From Aristolochia californica (lineage: Eukaryota; Streptophyta; Magnoliopsida; Piperales; Aristolochiaceae), in NCBI GenBank assembly GCA_029961685.1, contig JARWKL010000004.1, positions 32,431,645 through 32,495,644 on the forward strand: a DNA stretch of 64,000 nucleotides. The letters are read 5' to 3'. Made by a program: the position numbers and the translations under genes. This document shows, piece after piece, positions 31,147 through 42,373 of the stretch; position 1 is the first letter of the stretch; every line of letters begins with the position of its first letter. Under the pieces are notes generated by a model. That model saw only the letters and a list, made by a program, of their open reading frames with translations, was not told the origin of the DNA and did not search any database.

Positions 31147-31536
31147 TGTTGGAAGATGGGCTCAAGCCCACGAGATCAAGACAAGAAGCCCACATGTCAA
31201 AGGAGTGGCACATGTGTAAAATATGGTACTTTCTATAAAGATGGCATAGAACTGTAAATATATGTTCCTTTTATGTCTTTTGTTTTATCAAGTTGTAACC
31301 CTAAGGGTATTGTAAAACTATAAATAAAGGCATTGGCTAAGAGGTAGGGCATTGAAGCACTCTCCTCTCTTTCCACAAATTCGTCCAACCCCCATTTTTC
31401 TTTTTGACGCAACCTCTTCTCCCTTAATCCAAACTCTCTTCTTCCACGTTCTTCTTCTTCTCGTCTCCTTCTCTCTTCTTCTTCTTCTTCTTTCTTGCTG
31501 ATCTAAAGTTCCTTTCATAATATTCTAAATTCTACA
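31147..31536 (+). repeat. copia E 3' LTR
   Basis: The 390-bp unit runs TGTTGGAAGATGGGCTC to CTAAATTCTACA, with a TATA box TATAAATA at 31319-31326 and a CT-rich leader after it. It matches the solo LTR at 10999-11389. Confidence 0.9.
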
Positions 31537-31699
31537 AGCTCGAATGAAGGATAGACGTGCTAGAACACATGTAGTTCTTCCCAAGTGGTGTAGGTAGTAT
31601 CAATGCAAAACTTCCATGTTGGTCATTCTTCTTCACCAAATGGATTGGAGACAAGAAGGGAGATGTACTCGGTCTTATGATTCCTTGTTCCAACATAAA

Positions 31700-32595
31700 G
31701 GTGCAACCAAATGGAGAGGTGCAACATGTTTGTTGGAGAGGGCTTTTGTGTGGAAGTAGGTGTATAAGCACTGTTGTGCCATTGGGAGGCTGTGGAGGAC
31801 CCTCTCGAGCTGGGTTTCCCACTTGGCGACATTTGCTTTCTGGTTTGAAACTTCTGTTTGGCCTCCAAGGCTCGGGCTAAATTCATAGCTCTCGTCAAAT
31901 ATGCGGGGGCAAGGAGTCCAACTTCCAACCTCAGGGCCTCATTTAAACTAGTTGTGAATAAGCTAACATGCAGATCCACTCTTACCATTTTACTAGCTCT
32001 GGCTAGCCTCTCCTGAAATAATTTTTGGTATTCGGCTACACTTCCGATCTGTCGTAAGAAAACTAAATCATCGAGAGGGTTGTTGTGGGTCGGTGGGCCA
32101 AACCGAATGGTGCACAATTCTTTAAAGTCCTCCCAATCAATACCCGGATGTTCCATTTCCAATTGGTGGCCCCACAGTTGTGCTTCATCGAGCACGTGGA
32201 AGGTGGCCAGACCAACTCTGTCTACTGCAGCAGTTCGTTGATGCTGAAATTTGTTTTTGCAGTAGTACAATCAAATTAAAGGGTCCTCTGACCCATTAAA
32301 GGCTGGAAAATCAAGTTTAGTGTACCTTGGAATGGTGCCATTGCTCGGGCCATTGTGCTCTGTGCGTCCCCCAATCGGAGGTGCTCTATCCCCCTCCCTC
32401 GGAGTGGGTGTCCCTTCTGAGAGTCTGTCATAGACTCGGTTTGTGATCTCTTTGATTTGTTTAGAGACTGTCTGGGAGAATCTACTGTCCATCAGGGTTG
32501 CCAAGTGACCCTCTGTTTCATCCTGCCTGGCGTGAACCGATTCCATGAACCTCGCCAACCGCTCTTCCTGGCTTAACGTCTCCCCTATATTTACC
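31700..32595 (-). pseudogene. gypsy B3 gag
   Basis: The minus strand open stretch 32270-31623 carries VDRVGLATFHVLDEAQLWGH, WEDFKELCTIRFGPPTHNNP and VDLHVSLFTTSLNEALRLEV. The upstream stretch (32858-32271) holds the N-terminus with GETLSQEERLARFMESVH. The frame runs with few breaks compared with B1 and B2, but the zinc knuckle is missing, having been lost in the deletion near 31700. Confidence 0.85.
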
Positions 32596-32611
32596 TGCTC
32601 TGATACCAATG

Positions 32612-33073
32612 TGTTATGGTCTCTGACCATGGACCGAGTAAACCGACAGAAGGAGATATCTTCGTCCAGCTCAGGTTCAGCACCAGGGCGCCGTAGTTTC
32701 CCTGGTCTACCTATGATTTCTGTTTTTTTGAGTGAATAAAGAGAGAAGCTAAGATTAGAGAGTGAATGGAGAATCAAGGGAATGGAGATAACCCGACTCT
32801 TGAAGGGAGTCCGTAACCTAGGTTCATTGGAGGAGAATGCTGACTCTGTTTGTATCAATTTCGACTTGATCCTTTTTCATTTCTTCCATCCTCTTAAGCT
32901 AGACACGCTGAGGACCAATTACGTTTTTTACAGAATTTCCATTGGTTTACATGCTCTAGGAGCTGAATTAAATTTAAACATAAGTCCTAAGTTACTTGAG
33001 TGATCTTCTCTGAGTCACCCATTCCACAGCGTCGCCTTTGGATGACTCGTTCGACTATCGAGTCCATAATACA
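32612..33073 (-). repeat. gypsy B3 5' LTR
   Basis: It starts TGTTATGGTCTCTGACC after the primer site complement (tgctctgatacca) and ends CTATCGAGTCCATAATACA, related to but clearly diverged from the B1 and B2 LTRs. Confidence 0.78.
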
Positions 33074-33276
33074 TCGAATCTAGTGTTCCATGAAAGAACA
33101 AAATATATTGAAGTGAATTGCCATTTTATATGAGAAGTTTCAAGCTGGTTTCTTATCTCTGAAGCATATATCATCACAAAGTCAAGTTGCAGATATTCTC
33201 ACCAAGCCAGTCACTCACAAAATTATGTCTACCATATGCATCAAGTTGGACATTTATGATTTCTTCTCACCCCCAG
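33074..33276 (+). pseudogene. copia F RNase H C-terminus
   Basis: SNLVFHERTKYIEVNCHFI, a stop and small frameshift, then LSLKHISSQSQVADILTKPV and the end DIYDFFSPPA match the end of copia RNase H. It is truncated upstream by gypsy B3 and leads into the polypurine tract and the copia F 3' LTR. Confidence 0.88.
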
Positions 33277-33288
33277 CTTGAGGGGGAG

Positions 33289-33898
33289 TGTTACAATGTG
33301 GGACCCACCATGGTAGTCGAGCTGGTGGGATCCACCATGAGGACGTGGGACACCAAAAAAAGTCTTCACCCAAGCAAGCACGAGGTAAGGAATTAATAAC
33401 CACAAGCTGAATTGAGTTAGAAGATTTGAAGATCAAGTGGGACCCACAAATATCGCATGAGTTGGCAACCTTATCAAGATGAGCTGGAAGATCAAGAGGG
33501 ACCCACAAGGATAAGGCCACGAGCTGTCCTCTTCCCTTAATTCACGTGAACGAAGAAAGAGTTCTAGTTCAACTCATATTAGTCTTCTAGATTAGTTTGA
33601 ATAGACTTATCTTAGAGAGTTAGAGTTGGAATGTAATTAGGATTGAAAGGCAAATTGTAAAAGGACTCTACCTCTTCTTCTACTATAAATAGAGGTGTTG
33701 TAATTCAGAATTCATTAAGTTACACATCTCAATCTCGAGTTACTCTCTCTCTCTCTCTCTCTCTCTTTGCTTGGCACAACCTCTCCTTTCTCTTTTATTT
33801 TTTCTTCTCTCGACCTGAGAGCTCTTCTTCCCTTTTCTTCTTTTTTCTTTCTTCTTTCTCTTGCTTGGAATTATGGAAAAGGGATCCTAAATTCAACA
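33289..33898 (+). repeat. copia F 3' LTR
   Basis: The 610-bp unit has the same ends as 22184-22770, TGTTACAATG to AAATTCAACA, with TATA box TATAAATA at 33684-33691. It is followed by the duplicated target TGTAG and the rest of the gypsy A1 5' LTR. Confidence 0.9.
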
Positions 33899-34014
33899 TG
33901 TAGAAAGGAGATTCCTTTTCCTCCTTACCGAGAGCAGCAACTCTCTCTCTCTCTCTATGCTGAATTTAGCAATCCCATGCTGAGTTACTCGATCCATGAC
34001 ACAGGACCATAAAA
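33899..34014 (+). repeat. gypsy A1 5' LTR, right part
   Basis: It continues the LTR interrupted at 22183 and matches 38866-38948 plus 43214-43252 of the 3' LTR. It ends GACCATAAAA, a mutated form of the usual CCATAACA. Confidence 0.82.
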
Positions 34015-34017
34015 ACT

Positions 34018-34030
34018 TGGTATCAGAACA
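34018..34030 (+). other. gypsy A1 primer binding site
   Basis: TGGTATCAGAACA follows the LTR end by three bases and fits initiator tRNA-Met with a G-to-A change. Confidence 0.82.
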
Positions 34031-34038
34031 AGGTAACA

Positions 34039-35204
34039 TGGGGGATACATCCAGCATTGAAGAACTAAAAAGCATGATCAGAGATATGCAAGATGCATAG
34101 GCTGAACAACGGGGGACACTAGGCAGTTATGGGCCACAGCTGGAACAACTTCCTAGTATTCAATTGCAACTCCAGCGACTCTCTAGCCTAATGTCTAACA
34201 TCATTGCAGAGAGACACTACCCCAGAACGAAGAGGGGAGAATAATTTGCACAACCAAAGGGAGGAATAGTTTGCTGGGCGCACCGTTGTCCATGCACCAC
34301 AGGGTGGAGGCATAATACCAAGGTACACAAAATTGTATTTTCCTACAATTACTAGGGTCAGTCGATCCCTTAATTTGGTTGCATAGATGTGAGAAATGTT
34401 TTTCAAATCAAGGGACTGCTGAGTTTGACAAGGTGGGACGAGCCGCCTTCCATATGCTAGATGAGGCACAACTATGGTTTCATCAAGTGGAACTAGAAAG
34501 ATTAGAGCTAGATTGTGATGAATTTAAAGATTTGTGTACAATTAGATTTGGCCCTCCCGCCCACAACAACCCCTTGGAAGATTTGGTGTTGTTGAGACAA
34601 ACCAAGTCTGTTGAACTGTATCAAAAATAGTTCCAAGAAAAATTGGCTTGCGGTGGTCGGTTGGTACGTGTCGACCAGCAGGTCAACTTATTTACAGTAG
34701 GCTTCAATGAAACTCTCTGAGGTCAGAGGTGGAACTTCACTCACTTTCAGATTTGGCCCGAGCAATGAATTTAGCTCAAGCAATAGAACAACGGAAACGA
34801 CTTCAATATTGAAGGCCAATTTGCAAGGGGACCGAAACACTTCTACCAATTGGCAAGGCCGGTGAAATACTTCCCCTTGGGTGCCATATCCAGCATTACC
34901 ACCGCCCATAAATAATCTACACACTACTCTAGCAGCCGACACACACCCAAGTAATCCACCAGCTCAGTATATCAGAAAATTAACCAGTTTGGAGATGGCG
35001 GAACGAAGGTCCAAGAACCTGTGCTACAACTATGATGAACCGTACAAGGCAGGCCACCAATGTAAACGGTTGTTTTGGCTAGAAGTGGATGAACCAGAGG
35101 AAACAAAAAATAGTATTGATTTTATTGCAAAGGAACCACCAGAAATCTCTTTGAGTGCTATTACTAGGCATAAATCTGCCAAAACTATGCAAGTAAGAAC
35201 TTGA
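34039..35204 (+). pseudogene. gypsy A1 gag
   Basis: The ATG at 34039 (MGDTSSIEELKSMIRDMQDA, then a stop) begins the capsid protein. The open piece 34379-34630 has the gag core AAFHMLDEAQLWFHQVELER and LCTIRFGPPAHNNPLEDLVL. The nucleocapsid knuckle at about 35022-35063 reads CYNYDEPYKAGHQC, with the second metal-binding Cys changed to Tyr. Stops and frameshifts (34098, 34628, about 34700-34880) disable it. Confidence 0.85.
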
Positions 35205-35560
35205 GTCATCGACCAGGAACTTGTGGGACTAGTGGATTTGGGAAGTACCCACAATTTTCTTAGCTTAACAACTGTTCAACATCTTCAGTTACAGATCCAT
35301 CCACACCCAACAACCACGGTTTCAGTGGCCAATGGGGATACAGTCCCAAGCTATGGGATTAGCAAAGAGATAAAATTTTCAATTGGTACGATTTTATTTC
35401 ATTCAAAATTTTTTGTTATACCTTTGACAGGATTTGATTTGGGCATCAAATGGTTACAAACATTGGGATCCATATTGTGGGACTTCTCTGCTTTAACTAT
35501 GAGCTTTGTACTGAGCGGACGACAAGTGCTATTATAGGGCAGTTAGGTGGACAAGCCCAC
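35205..35560 (+). pseudogene. gypsy A1 aspartic protease
   Basis: GLVDLGSTHNFLSL at about 35226-35267 is the active-site loop, with the S of D-S-G changed to Leu but the aspartate kept. SVANGDTVPSYGIS and FVIPLTGFDLGIKWLQTL complete the fold. The frame is open from 35223 to 35537. Confidence 0.8.
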
Positions 35561-35599
35561 CACCTTCACACCATTCACACATAAGACCATCCGGACAAC

Positions 35600-36960
35600 A
35601 CTATAGGAAAACTTCTAGATGAGTTTTCGGTCCTCTTCCATGTGCCTTCCGGATTGCCTCCTTTGAGGCACTGTGACCGTAAGATCTGTTTAAAATCAGG
35701 TTCTGATGTGGTGGTATACCGGTATCCACACCTATAGAAGGATGAATTCAAACTACAATGCCAAGCCATGTTACAATAGGGCTTTATTCGCAGCAGTTGC
35801 TCCCCCTTCTCTTCACCAGTTTTGCTCGTGAAGAAACATGATGGCACATGGAGATTTTGTGTGGATTATAGGGAGTTAAATGCCCAGACTGTGAAGGATA
35901 AATTCCCTATACCGGTATTGGAGGAGCTCCTGGATGAATTACATGGGTCATGGGTCTTCACAAAATTGGATTTACGCTCGGGATATCATCAACTTCGTAT
36001 GCACTCCTCCGACATCGAAAAGGCGGACTTCCACACACATCATGGCCATTTCGAGTTTGTGGTGGTCATGCCGTTTGGGTTATCAAATTTCTCTTCCACT
36101 TTTCAGGCATTGATGAATGAGGTATTCTGCAACTATCTCCAAAAATTTGTACTTGTTTTTTTATTTTTTTTTATGATATACTCATATACAGCCAGTCCGG
36201 GGAACAATATTTAGAGCATTTACGAGTAGTTTTTGAATTATTACATGCCCACCAGCTCTTTTTGAAGAAATCTAAATCATCATTTGCGAAGTCACATGTC
36301 GCCTATCTCAACCATATTATATCACATGAGGGGGTCACTGTTGATCCCAAGAAGATTCAAGCAATTCACGATTGGACACAACCTCAGACTAGGTCAACTT
36401 TGAGAGGATTTTTGGGCTTAGCCGGATACTACCGCAAATTCATTCAAAATTACGGACCCTTGGCAGCCCCATTGACCAGTTTCCTCAAGAACAATTTCTT
36501 TATTTGGAATGAAGAGGCCACACAGTCCTTCCAAGCTCTCAAACTAGCTCTTGCCTCCACACTCGTACTACAACTTCCAAATTTTGAAGACTTATTTGTG
36601 GTAGAGTGCAATGCATCTGGTGGGGGCATTGGGGCCGTTTTAGGCATCAGATGCCATGTCACGGCTTTTTGAGAATCAACAACTACTATATGCTATTAGC
36701 CAGCCTCATTTCCTCATATTAGACTTGGTTAGAGAGGCACATGCCAATCTTCCTACTCTACAAGAGCTACACAACAAAATTAAAGAGGGGGCAATGGATT
36801 CTAAGTGGTCCATCCAAGATTCCCTTATTTTCTAAAAAAGGCTGATTTATCTACCACACACTTCAGAGTTGATTCCAGCAATCCTCTCTACCTACCATAA
36901 CAGCACACATGAAGGCATCCAGAAAACACTGCATCACGTTCAAGCAGATTTCTATTGGTA
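35600..36960 (+). pseudogene. gypsy A1 reverse transcriptase and RNase H
   Basis: RT blocks run [48 protein letters not shown] (first catalytic Asp) and [20 protein letters not shown]. The FFDD box is destroyed: a T-rich expansion and frameshift at 36150-36185 give [10 protein letters not shown]. After 36262 the connection domain ([32 protein letters not shown]) and RNase H (VVECNASGGGIGAVL, with catalytic Asp changed to Asn) follow. The rest of RNase H is degraded and shortened. Confidence 0.88.
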
Positions 36961-37990
36961 AGACATGAAGACCAACATAGAAACATATGTCAATGCCTGC
37001 CAGGTATTTCAACGCAACAAGACTTAAGTCCAACAGGTCTTCTTCAACCTCTCGTATCCATACACAAGTCTAGGCCGATATTTCTATGGACTTCATCGAG
37101 GGTCTTCCCCAGACAACAGACAAATCAGTATTATTTTTGGTGGTTGATCAGTTCTCCAAGTATGCACCTTTTATTCCTATAGCACACACATATACATCCT
37201 CATGAGTGGCACGGACCTTCCTCGAGTATATTGACCATTTTGCATGGCATTCCAGATTCCATTATCAGTGATCGGAATGCAGTATTTACCAGCACTTTCT
37301 GGCGGAAACTTTTTCGTATGAGTGGCACGAAGTTGAAATTTTCCTCCTCATATCATCCTCAGACAGATGGCCAAACCAAGGTAGTTAATTGCATCGTAGA
37401 AATGTATCTACGGTGCCTTGTGGGCGATCGTCCTAAAAACTGGATTCAGTGGCTACTGTGGGCTGAATATTGTTAAAATACTTCCTTCCACTCAGCCTTG
37501 CAATCCACTCCATTCCAGGTTCTATATGTCCGGGATCCACCTCGGCTCGTATCTTATACTCCAGGTTCCACCAACGTGGATGCAATTGATCAGGCTCTAA
37601 TGGATCGTGACCATGTACTACAGAATATTACAGATCGCCTCCTACGCGCACAAGTTCGTATGAAAGATTTCTATGACAAGGGACAGAGAGATATCTCGTA
37701 CAAGATGGGGGACTATGTTTGGCTTCGACTCCAAACATATAGACAACACTCCATTGCCAGACCGCCCCACCATAAACTCTCACCCAAGTTCTTTGGGCCT
37801 TTCTCCATTATTCGGCGTGTGGGACCAGTGGCCTATCAATTGCAACTTCCAGCCATAGCCAAGCTGCATGAGGTATTTCATGTCTCCCTCCTGAAACCAT
37901 ATACAGGGCCACGCCCCACAACCACTCTGTTTCTTCCTCCTGTGGACATCAGACATGTCATCCTAACACCAGCCGCTGTGTTATGAGCTT
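36870..37990 (+). pseudogene. gypsy A1 integrase
   Basis: The zinc-finger region starts near 36890 (THEGIQKTL, then ACQVFQRNK, in which the second Cys is Phe). The core has MDFIEGLP in a broken frame, GIPDSIISDRNAVFTSTFW (second Asp changed to Asn) and HPQTDGQTKVVN (catalytic Glu changed to Lys). The C-terminal domain, open at 37498-37986, has GDYVWLRLQTYR, LSPKFFGPF and HEVFHVSLLKPY. The catalytic triad is therefore lost. Confidence 0.87.
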
Positions 37991-38138
37991 GATTGGTTAA
38001 TGACTAGTGGGAGATTCTTGTCCATTGGGAAGCCACCAAACCTGAAGAAGCGACAAGGGAGCAGTTGGACAACTTCAAACAGGTCTACCCAGTGTAAGAG
38101 CTTGAGGACAAGCTCTTTCTCCGGGGGGGAAGGGGCAG
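37991..38138 (+). pseudogene. gypsy A1 chromodomain-like tail
   Basis: The frame at 38010-38120 reads WEILVHWEATKPEEATREQL, then VYPV, a stop, and ELEDKLFL, followed by a G-rich polypurine tract (ggggggaaggggcag) before the 3' LTR. The aromatic positions of the chromodomain core are partly kept. Confidence 0.75.
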
Positions 38139-38948
38139 TTGTTGAGGACTCAATAGCTAACCTCGTCATACAAAGGAGACTCATTGAGTTAATAGCTTTC
38201 TTTCCATATTGTTTTAAATTCATTTTTTATACATTATTTAAGTTAAGTTGCCACAAGGGCAGAATTATAATAATTAACCCTAAAACTATGTTGGCGTCAA
38301 CCCTCCTTAGAGGGGAAGGAGAATGAGAAAAGGCAAGTCTTGAATTAGGTTAAACATGGTTTGGAGTTCTGCTTGATGAGCTCTAGGGTTTGGATGTCTC
38401 CTTAACGAGCTCCAGGTCCAAGTTCCCTCTTGAATCTGAGGTTTCTTCCTTCTTTTTTTATTTTTGTTTTACCTTGCTCATTACCGAAAACAATGAGGAT
38501 TTTTCCCTCTTTTCCGAGATCAACAAGAGGCTTCTTGGCCTTTGAATTGTGCATAGTAGCTAGAGGGGATCTCTTCCCCTTTTCCAAGCAAAGTGGAGGC
38601 TTTAAAACCTCTCTACCGAGATCAGCCAAAGCTAGAGGTTCTTCAACCCCTACTTCAGAAAGCAGCCAGGTTAGGGCCTTCTACCCTCAATCCTGTGGAC
38701 TGTCAAAGTTAGAGGCTTTCCATCCCCTAACCCGGACAGTAGCCACAAGGGCTCTAACCCCTCACAGTAGCAGCAACAAGGGGCCATCTTTCCCCTTTTC
38801 ACCTGCACAAGCAGTTGCAGCGTGGGCTCCCCATCCTTACCGAGATGAGCAACCCTACTGTAAAAAGAAGGTTCCTTTTTCTCCTTACCGAGAGCAGCAG
38901 CTCTCTCTCTCTCTCTCTCTCTCGATGCGGGATTTACCAATCCCACAC
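38139..38948 (+). repeat. gypsy A1 3' LTR, left part
   Basis: It begins TGTTGAGGACTCAATAGC and aligns with 21490-22183 and 33899-34014. A microsatellite of CT repeats lies at 38899-38922. It is interrupted after CACAC (38944-38948) by gypsy A2. The final 39 bp of the LTR appear at 43214-43252. Confidence 0.85.
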
Positions 38949-39870
38949 TGTTATGGTCCCTAGCCATGGATCGAGTAACTCGGCGTGGTAATTGTGAATC
39001 CAGCACTGCAATAGAATTTTTGATCTCGGTAAGGAGGAAATGAGCCCCTTTCCTCACTTGTCCTCGGTAAGATTGAAAAGCAGTTTCCTTTTCTCAATCT
39101 TCTCGGTTAAGGGAGGAAGTCCCTTGCTATTCTCGGCCAGGAAGGGTTAGACCCTTTTTGCTGTACACTTCCAAGAGGGTAGGGACCCTCTAGAAAGGTT
39201 GCTGCTATTCACCTATGAGGGGTTAGGCCTTCCTAACCCAGCATTGCTCACTTCCAAGAGGGTAGGGACTGTCTAGAAAGGTTGCTTCTATTCACCTATG
39301 AGGGGTTAGGCCTTCCTAACCCAGCATTGCTCGGTTAGAGGCAATATCAACCTTCTTTGGATGTGCTTCTCAGTCAGGGATTCAAGAACCTCCCTTTCTT
39401 GATCGGAATGAAAGAGATCCACTCTCTCTTGTTTCTGTGAACGTGGAAGGGGCTAAAGCCTCTTCTTGAACTCGGAAAATAGTAACCCAAGCCCCTCTCC
39501 CTTAGCTTGAAGAATATCAATGCAACCCAGAATTCAAAGAGATGAAGAATAAACCTAAATCAAGAGAGAACTATACCTGGAGCTCGTCAAGGAGACCTCC
39601 CCAACCTAGAGCTTGTGAAGGAGAACTCCAAACCCTGTTTAACCTAATTCAGTACTTCCTTTTCTCTATTTCTCTACCCTCTAAATAGGGTTTGACGTCA
39701 TAAGTGTTTTAGGGCTAAAACTAACAATTCTACCCCTGTATCCTAGCTTATTACATAATTAATGAAAAAATATACTTAAAGCACTATAAAATATGAAATT
39801 TAAAAGTAATAAATTCATTGAGTCATTGCCACCTCCTTTGGGTGACTCAGTGTGCTATTGAGCCGTCAAA
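38949..39870 (-). repeat. gypsy A2 3' LTR with an internal duplication
   Basis: It runs TGTTATGGTCCCTAGCC to GAGCCGTCAAAT. At about 922 bp it is longer than the 5' LTR (840 bp) because a segment of about 80 bp (ttccaagagggtaggga to cagcattgctc) is tandemly repeated at 39168-39330. Confidence 0.85.
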
Positions 39871-40900
39871 TAACTTTTCAAAATTGGGAAGTTGTAGAAC
39901 CGGTGCGGATGCAAGAGCTAATTTGAAATCTGAAAAGGACAGGGTAGCCTGCTAATTCCAAATGAAGGATTTTTTCTTGATTAGATTTCTGTAATAACCT
40001 GCCAATCCCAAAAACCCTCTCAAAGCCGAGGTGTTCATAGGTTGCGGCCAATCGACAATAGCCTGAATTTTCTTTGAATCCACTACAACTCCATCATGTG
40101 AAATAATATGGCCGAGATAGGCCACATGTGATCTCGCAAATGAGCATTTCGATTTCTTTATATATAATTAATGGGCATGCAACAATTCAAATACCAATAA
40201 TAAATGCTCTAAATGTTGGTATCCAGATTGGCTATAAAAGAGTATGTCATCAAAGAAAACTAGTACAAATTTGCAAAGATAGTTGCGGAATACCTTATTC
40301 ATTAATGTCTGGAATGTGGATGGGGCATTTGATAACCCAAATGGCATGACCAAAAATTCAAAGTGGCCATGATAAGCGAAAAGCCATGTTCTTGATGTCG
40401 TCTGGGTGCATAAGAATTTGATGATATCCAGAGCGCATGTCCAATTTGGTGAATATATGAGAATCGTGAAATTCATCTAAAAACTCCTCCACCACCGGAA
40501 TAGGGAACTTATCTTTCACAGTTTGGGTATTTAATTCCCGATAATCAACACAGAAACGCCATGTACGGTCATGTTTTCTTACAAGGAGGACTGGTGATGA
40601 GAATGGGGAACGATTGCTGCGAATAAGGCCTTGTTGTAGCATTACTTGGCACTGTCGTTCAATTTCGTCTTTCTGGAGATGTGGGTACTGATAAGGTCGA
40701 ACAACCACCACTTCTGATCCTTGTTTTAAACATATTCGATGGTCACAGTGCCTCAAGGGAGGCAGCCCCGAGGGCCCTTCGAACAAGTCCGAGAATTTAT
40801 CCAGAAGATTATCTATATTGCTGTCTGGGTTGTCCTGTGAGTGAATCATATGAATATGATGTGGCTTATCCATGTGACTGCCCATTGCAAAACTCATAGT
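39871..40900 (-). pseudogene. gypsy A2 reverse transcriptase and start of RNase H
   Basis: The minus strand frame 40897-40358 carries [60 protein letters not shown] and [15 protein letters not shown] (first catalytic Asp). A frameshift near 40380 leads to the frame 40476-40168 with [16 protein letters not shown] and [13 protein letters not shown], where the paired aspartates are intact. The connection region and the first RNase H strand follow to 39871, where the deletion joins the LTR. Confidence 0.88.
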
Positions 40901-41260
40901 TAAAGTAGTAAAATCCCATAAAATAGGGCCAAGTGTTTATAGCCATTTAATACCAAAAACCATTTCGAACCCAGCTAGAGGTATGAAAAAAAATCATAAT
41001 GAAAGAAAGTCGTACCGATTGAGAACTTAACTTTTTTATCGAAGTTGTAGCTAGGAAATTTTTTTCCATTGGCAACCAAAATAGTTGTTGTTGAGTATGG
41101 AAGTATCTGTAGTTGAAGGTGTTGAGCAGCGGTCCAATTGAGAAAATTATTTGTACTTCCCGAATCCACAAGGCTTACAAGGTCCTGGTCCATCACTCGA
41201 GTGCGGACTTGCATCATTTTGGCAGATCTATGTCCTGTAATGGCATGCAGAGAGATTTTT
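40901..41260 (-). pseudogene. gypsy A2 aspartic protease
   Basis: The frame 41217-40975 reads LVSLVDSGSTNNFLNWTAAQ, with the D-S-G active site intact, then LVANGKKFPSYNFDKKVKFS. A frameshift follows. The end of the domain (IKWL) is at about 40930-40960. Confidence 0.8.
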
Positions 41261-42356
41261 GGTGGATCTTGCTCATTAGTATCATCAATATGTAGTGGTT
41301 ATGTGATTTCATTGACCTCTAACCAGAACTTCCGTTTACAATGATGGCCTGCTCTGTATGTTTCAACCCAATTATAACATAAGTTCTTTGCTCTGTGCTC
41401 AGCCATCTCCCCACTAGTTAATTTCCGAATATATTGGGCGGGTGTGTTGTTGGGCTGTGTATCTGTTGTAAGAGTAATACTAGGTTAATTTATGACTTGT
41501 TGCCCTGCCTGAGAAGCTAACTGAGTATTAGTGTTGCGCCTCCCTTGCCAACTAGTGGAAGTGTTTCGGTCCCCTTGCCAATTTGGCCTCCTGTTTTGAA
41601 CTTTTTGTCAAAGTTTCAATGCGCGAGCTAGATTCATTGCTCGAGTTAAGTCAGTAGGTGTATGTAGCTCTACCTCTAACCTTAATGACTCATTAAGGCC
41701 CACTGTAAATAAATTGATATGCTGGTCTACGCGATCCATCTGGCTAGCTCTTGCCAATTTTTCTTGGAACTATTTTTGACAGAGCTCCACTGGACCAGTT
41801 TGTTGAAACAACACCAAATCCCCCAAGGGGTTTTTGTGGGCTGGAGGACTAAATCGTATAGTGCATAATTCTTTAAACTCTTCCCAAACCAGCACTAATC
41901 TATCCAACTCAACTTGATGAAACCAAAGTTGTGCTTCCCCAAGCAAGTGGAAAGTGGCCAGACCTACCATATCACTAGTTGTTGTTCTTTGATGGATAAA
42001 ACAAATTTCGCACCTATGTAACCAAATCAAAGTGTCTTCTGATCCATTAAAAGAAGGAAACTCAAGTTTTGTATACCTTGGTACGGTGCCTCCTCCTTGG
42101 TTGAAATTTCTAATGTGGCCAGGAAAACTAGTGCGCCCAACAAACTAATCTCTCCCTCTGTTGTGCGAGTTATCCTTTCCACTTTGTTCCGAAATTGAGT
42201 TCCTTCCAGTCATCATATTTCCCATCATCCCAGAAAGTCTCTCAATCTGAATATTCATATCCGAAATCTGCTCCATGAGTTGAGCAATTTTTTTGCCTGC
42301 TGACCTCTGAGCACCAATTCCCTTAACTCATTAATGTTATTCTCCACCGTGTTACC
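41261..42356 (-). pseudogene. gypsy A2 gag
   Basis: The minus strand frame 42030-41770 has LATFHLLGEAQLWFHQVELD and LCTIRFSPPAHKNPLGDLVL, the gag core. The knuckle at about 41345-41395 reads CYNWVETYRAGHHC, with the second Cys changed to Trp. Stops and frame changes break the frame along its length. Confidence 0.82.
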
Positions 42357-42359
42357 CTA

Positions 42360-42372
42360 CTCTGATACTAAG
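42360..42372 (-). other. gypsy A2 primer binding site
   Basis: ctctgatactaag on the plus strand is the reverse complement of a TGGTATCAGAG site with one change, directly inside the 5' LTR. Confidence 0.78.
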
Positions 42373-42373
42373 T

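Larger units (their letters stand above)
28396..31536 (+). mobile_element. copia E, 5'-truncated and internally deleted
   Basis: It contains gag (28406-28968), a jump to the integrase C-terminus (28972), RT, RNase H, the polypurine tract (31133-31146) and a complete 3' LTR (31147-31536). No 5' LTR or primer site is present: the gag ATG follows the poly(A)-binding protein fragment after about 60 bp. It carries the longest RT frame in the window, 333 codons, but has stops elsewhere. Confidence 0.85.
31537..33073 (-). mobile_element. gypsy B3, heavily deleted chromovirus
   Basis: Antisense remnant: next to the copia E LTR are about 60 bp of the pol 3' end (agctcgaatgaaggatagac, as at 12540), then a scrap of RT (about 31600-31690), then gag (31700-32590), primer site (32599-32609) and 5' LTR (32612 to about 33073). 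Protease, most of RT, RNase H and integrase are lost by internal deletion. The right end lies within the copia F RNase H sequence, so B3 inserted into copia F. The left end is cut by copia E and no 3' LTR is seen. Confidence 0.78.
22184..33898 (+). mobile_element. copia F, LTR element inflated by nested insertions
   Basis: The two LTRs are 22184-22770 and 33289-33898. Flanks TGTAA (22179-22183) and TGTAG (33899-33903) are a 5-bp target duplication with one mismatch within the gypsy A1 LTR. Between the LTRs only a primer site, a gag relic (23263-23875) and the end of RNase H (33074-33276) belong to copia F. The rest of pol is replaced by gypsy H, a TRIM, host gene fragments, copia E and gypsy B3. 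Confidence 0.85.

Noticed and set aside
38430..38963. 177-codon plus-strand ORF in the gypsy A1 3' LTR
   Set aside because: It lies wholly inside the LTR, in a low-complexity Ser/Phe/Pro-rich frame, and is not preserved in the 5' LTR.
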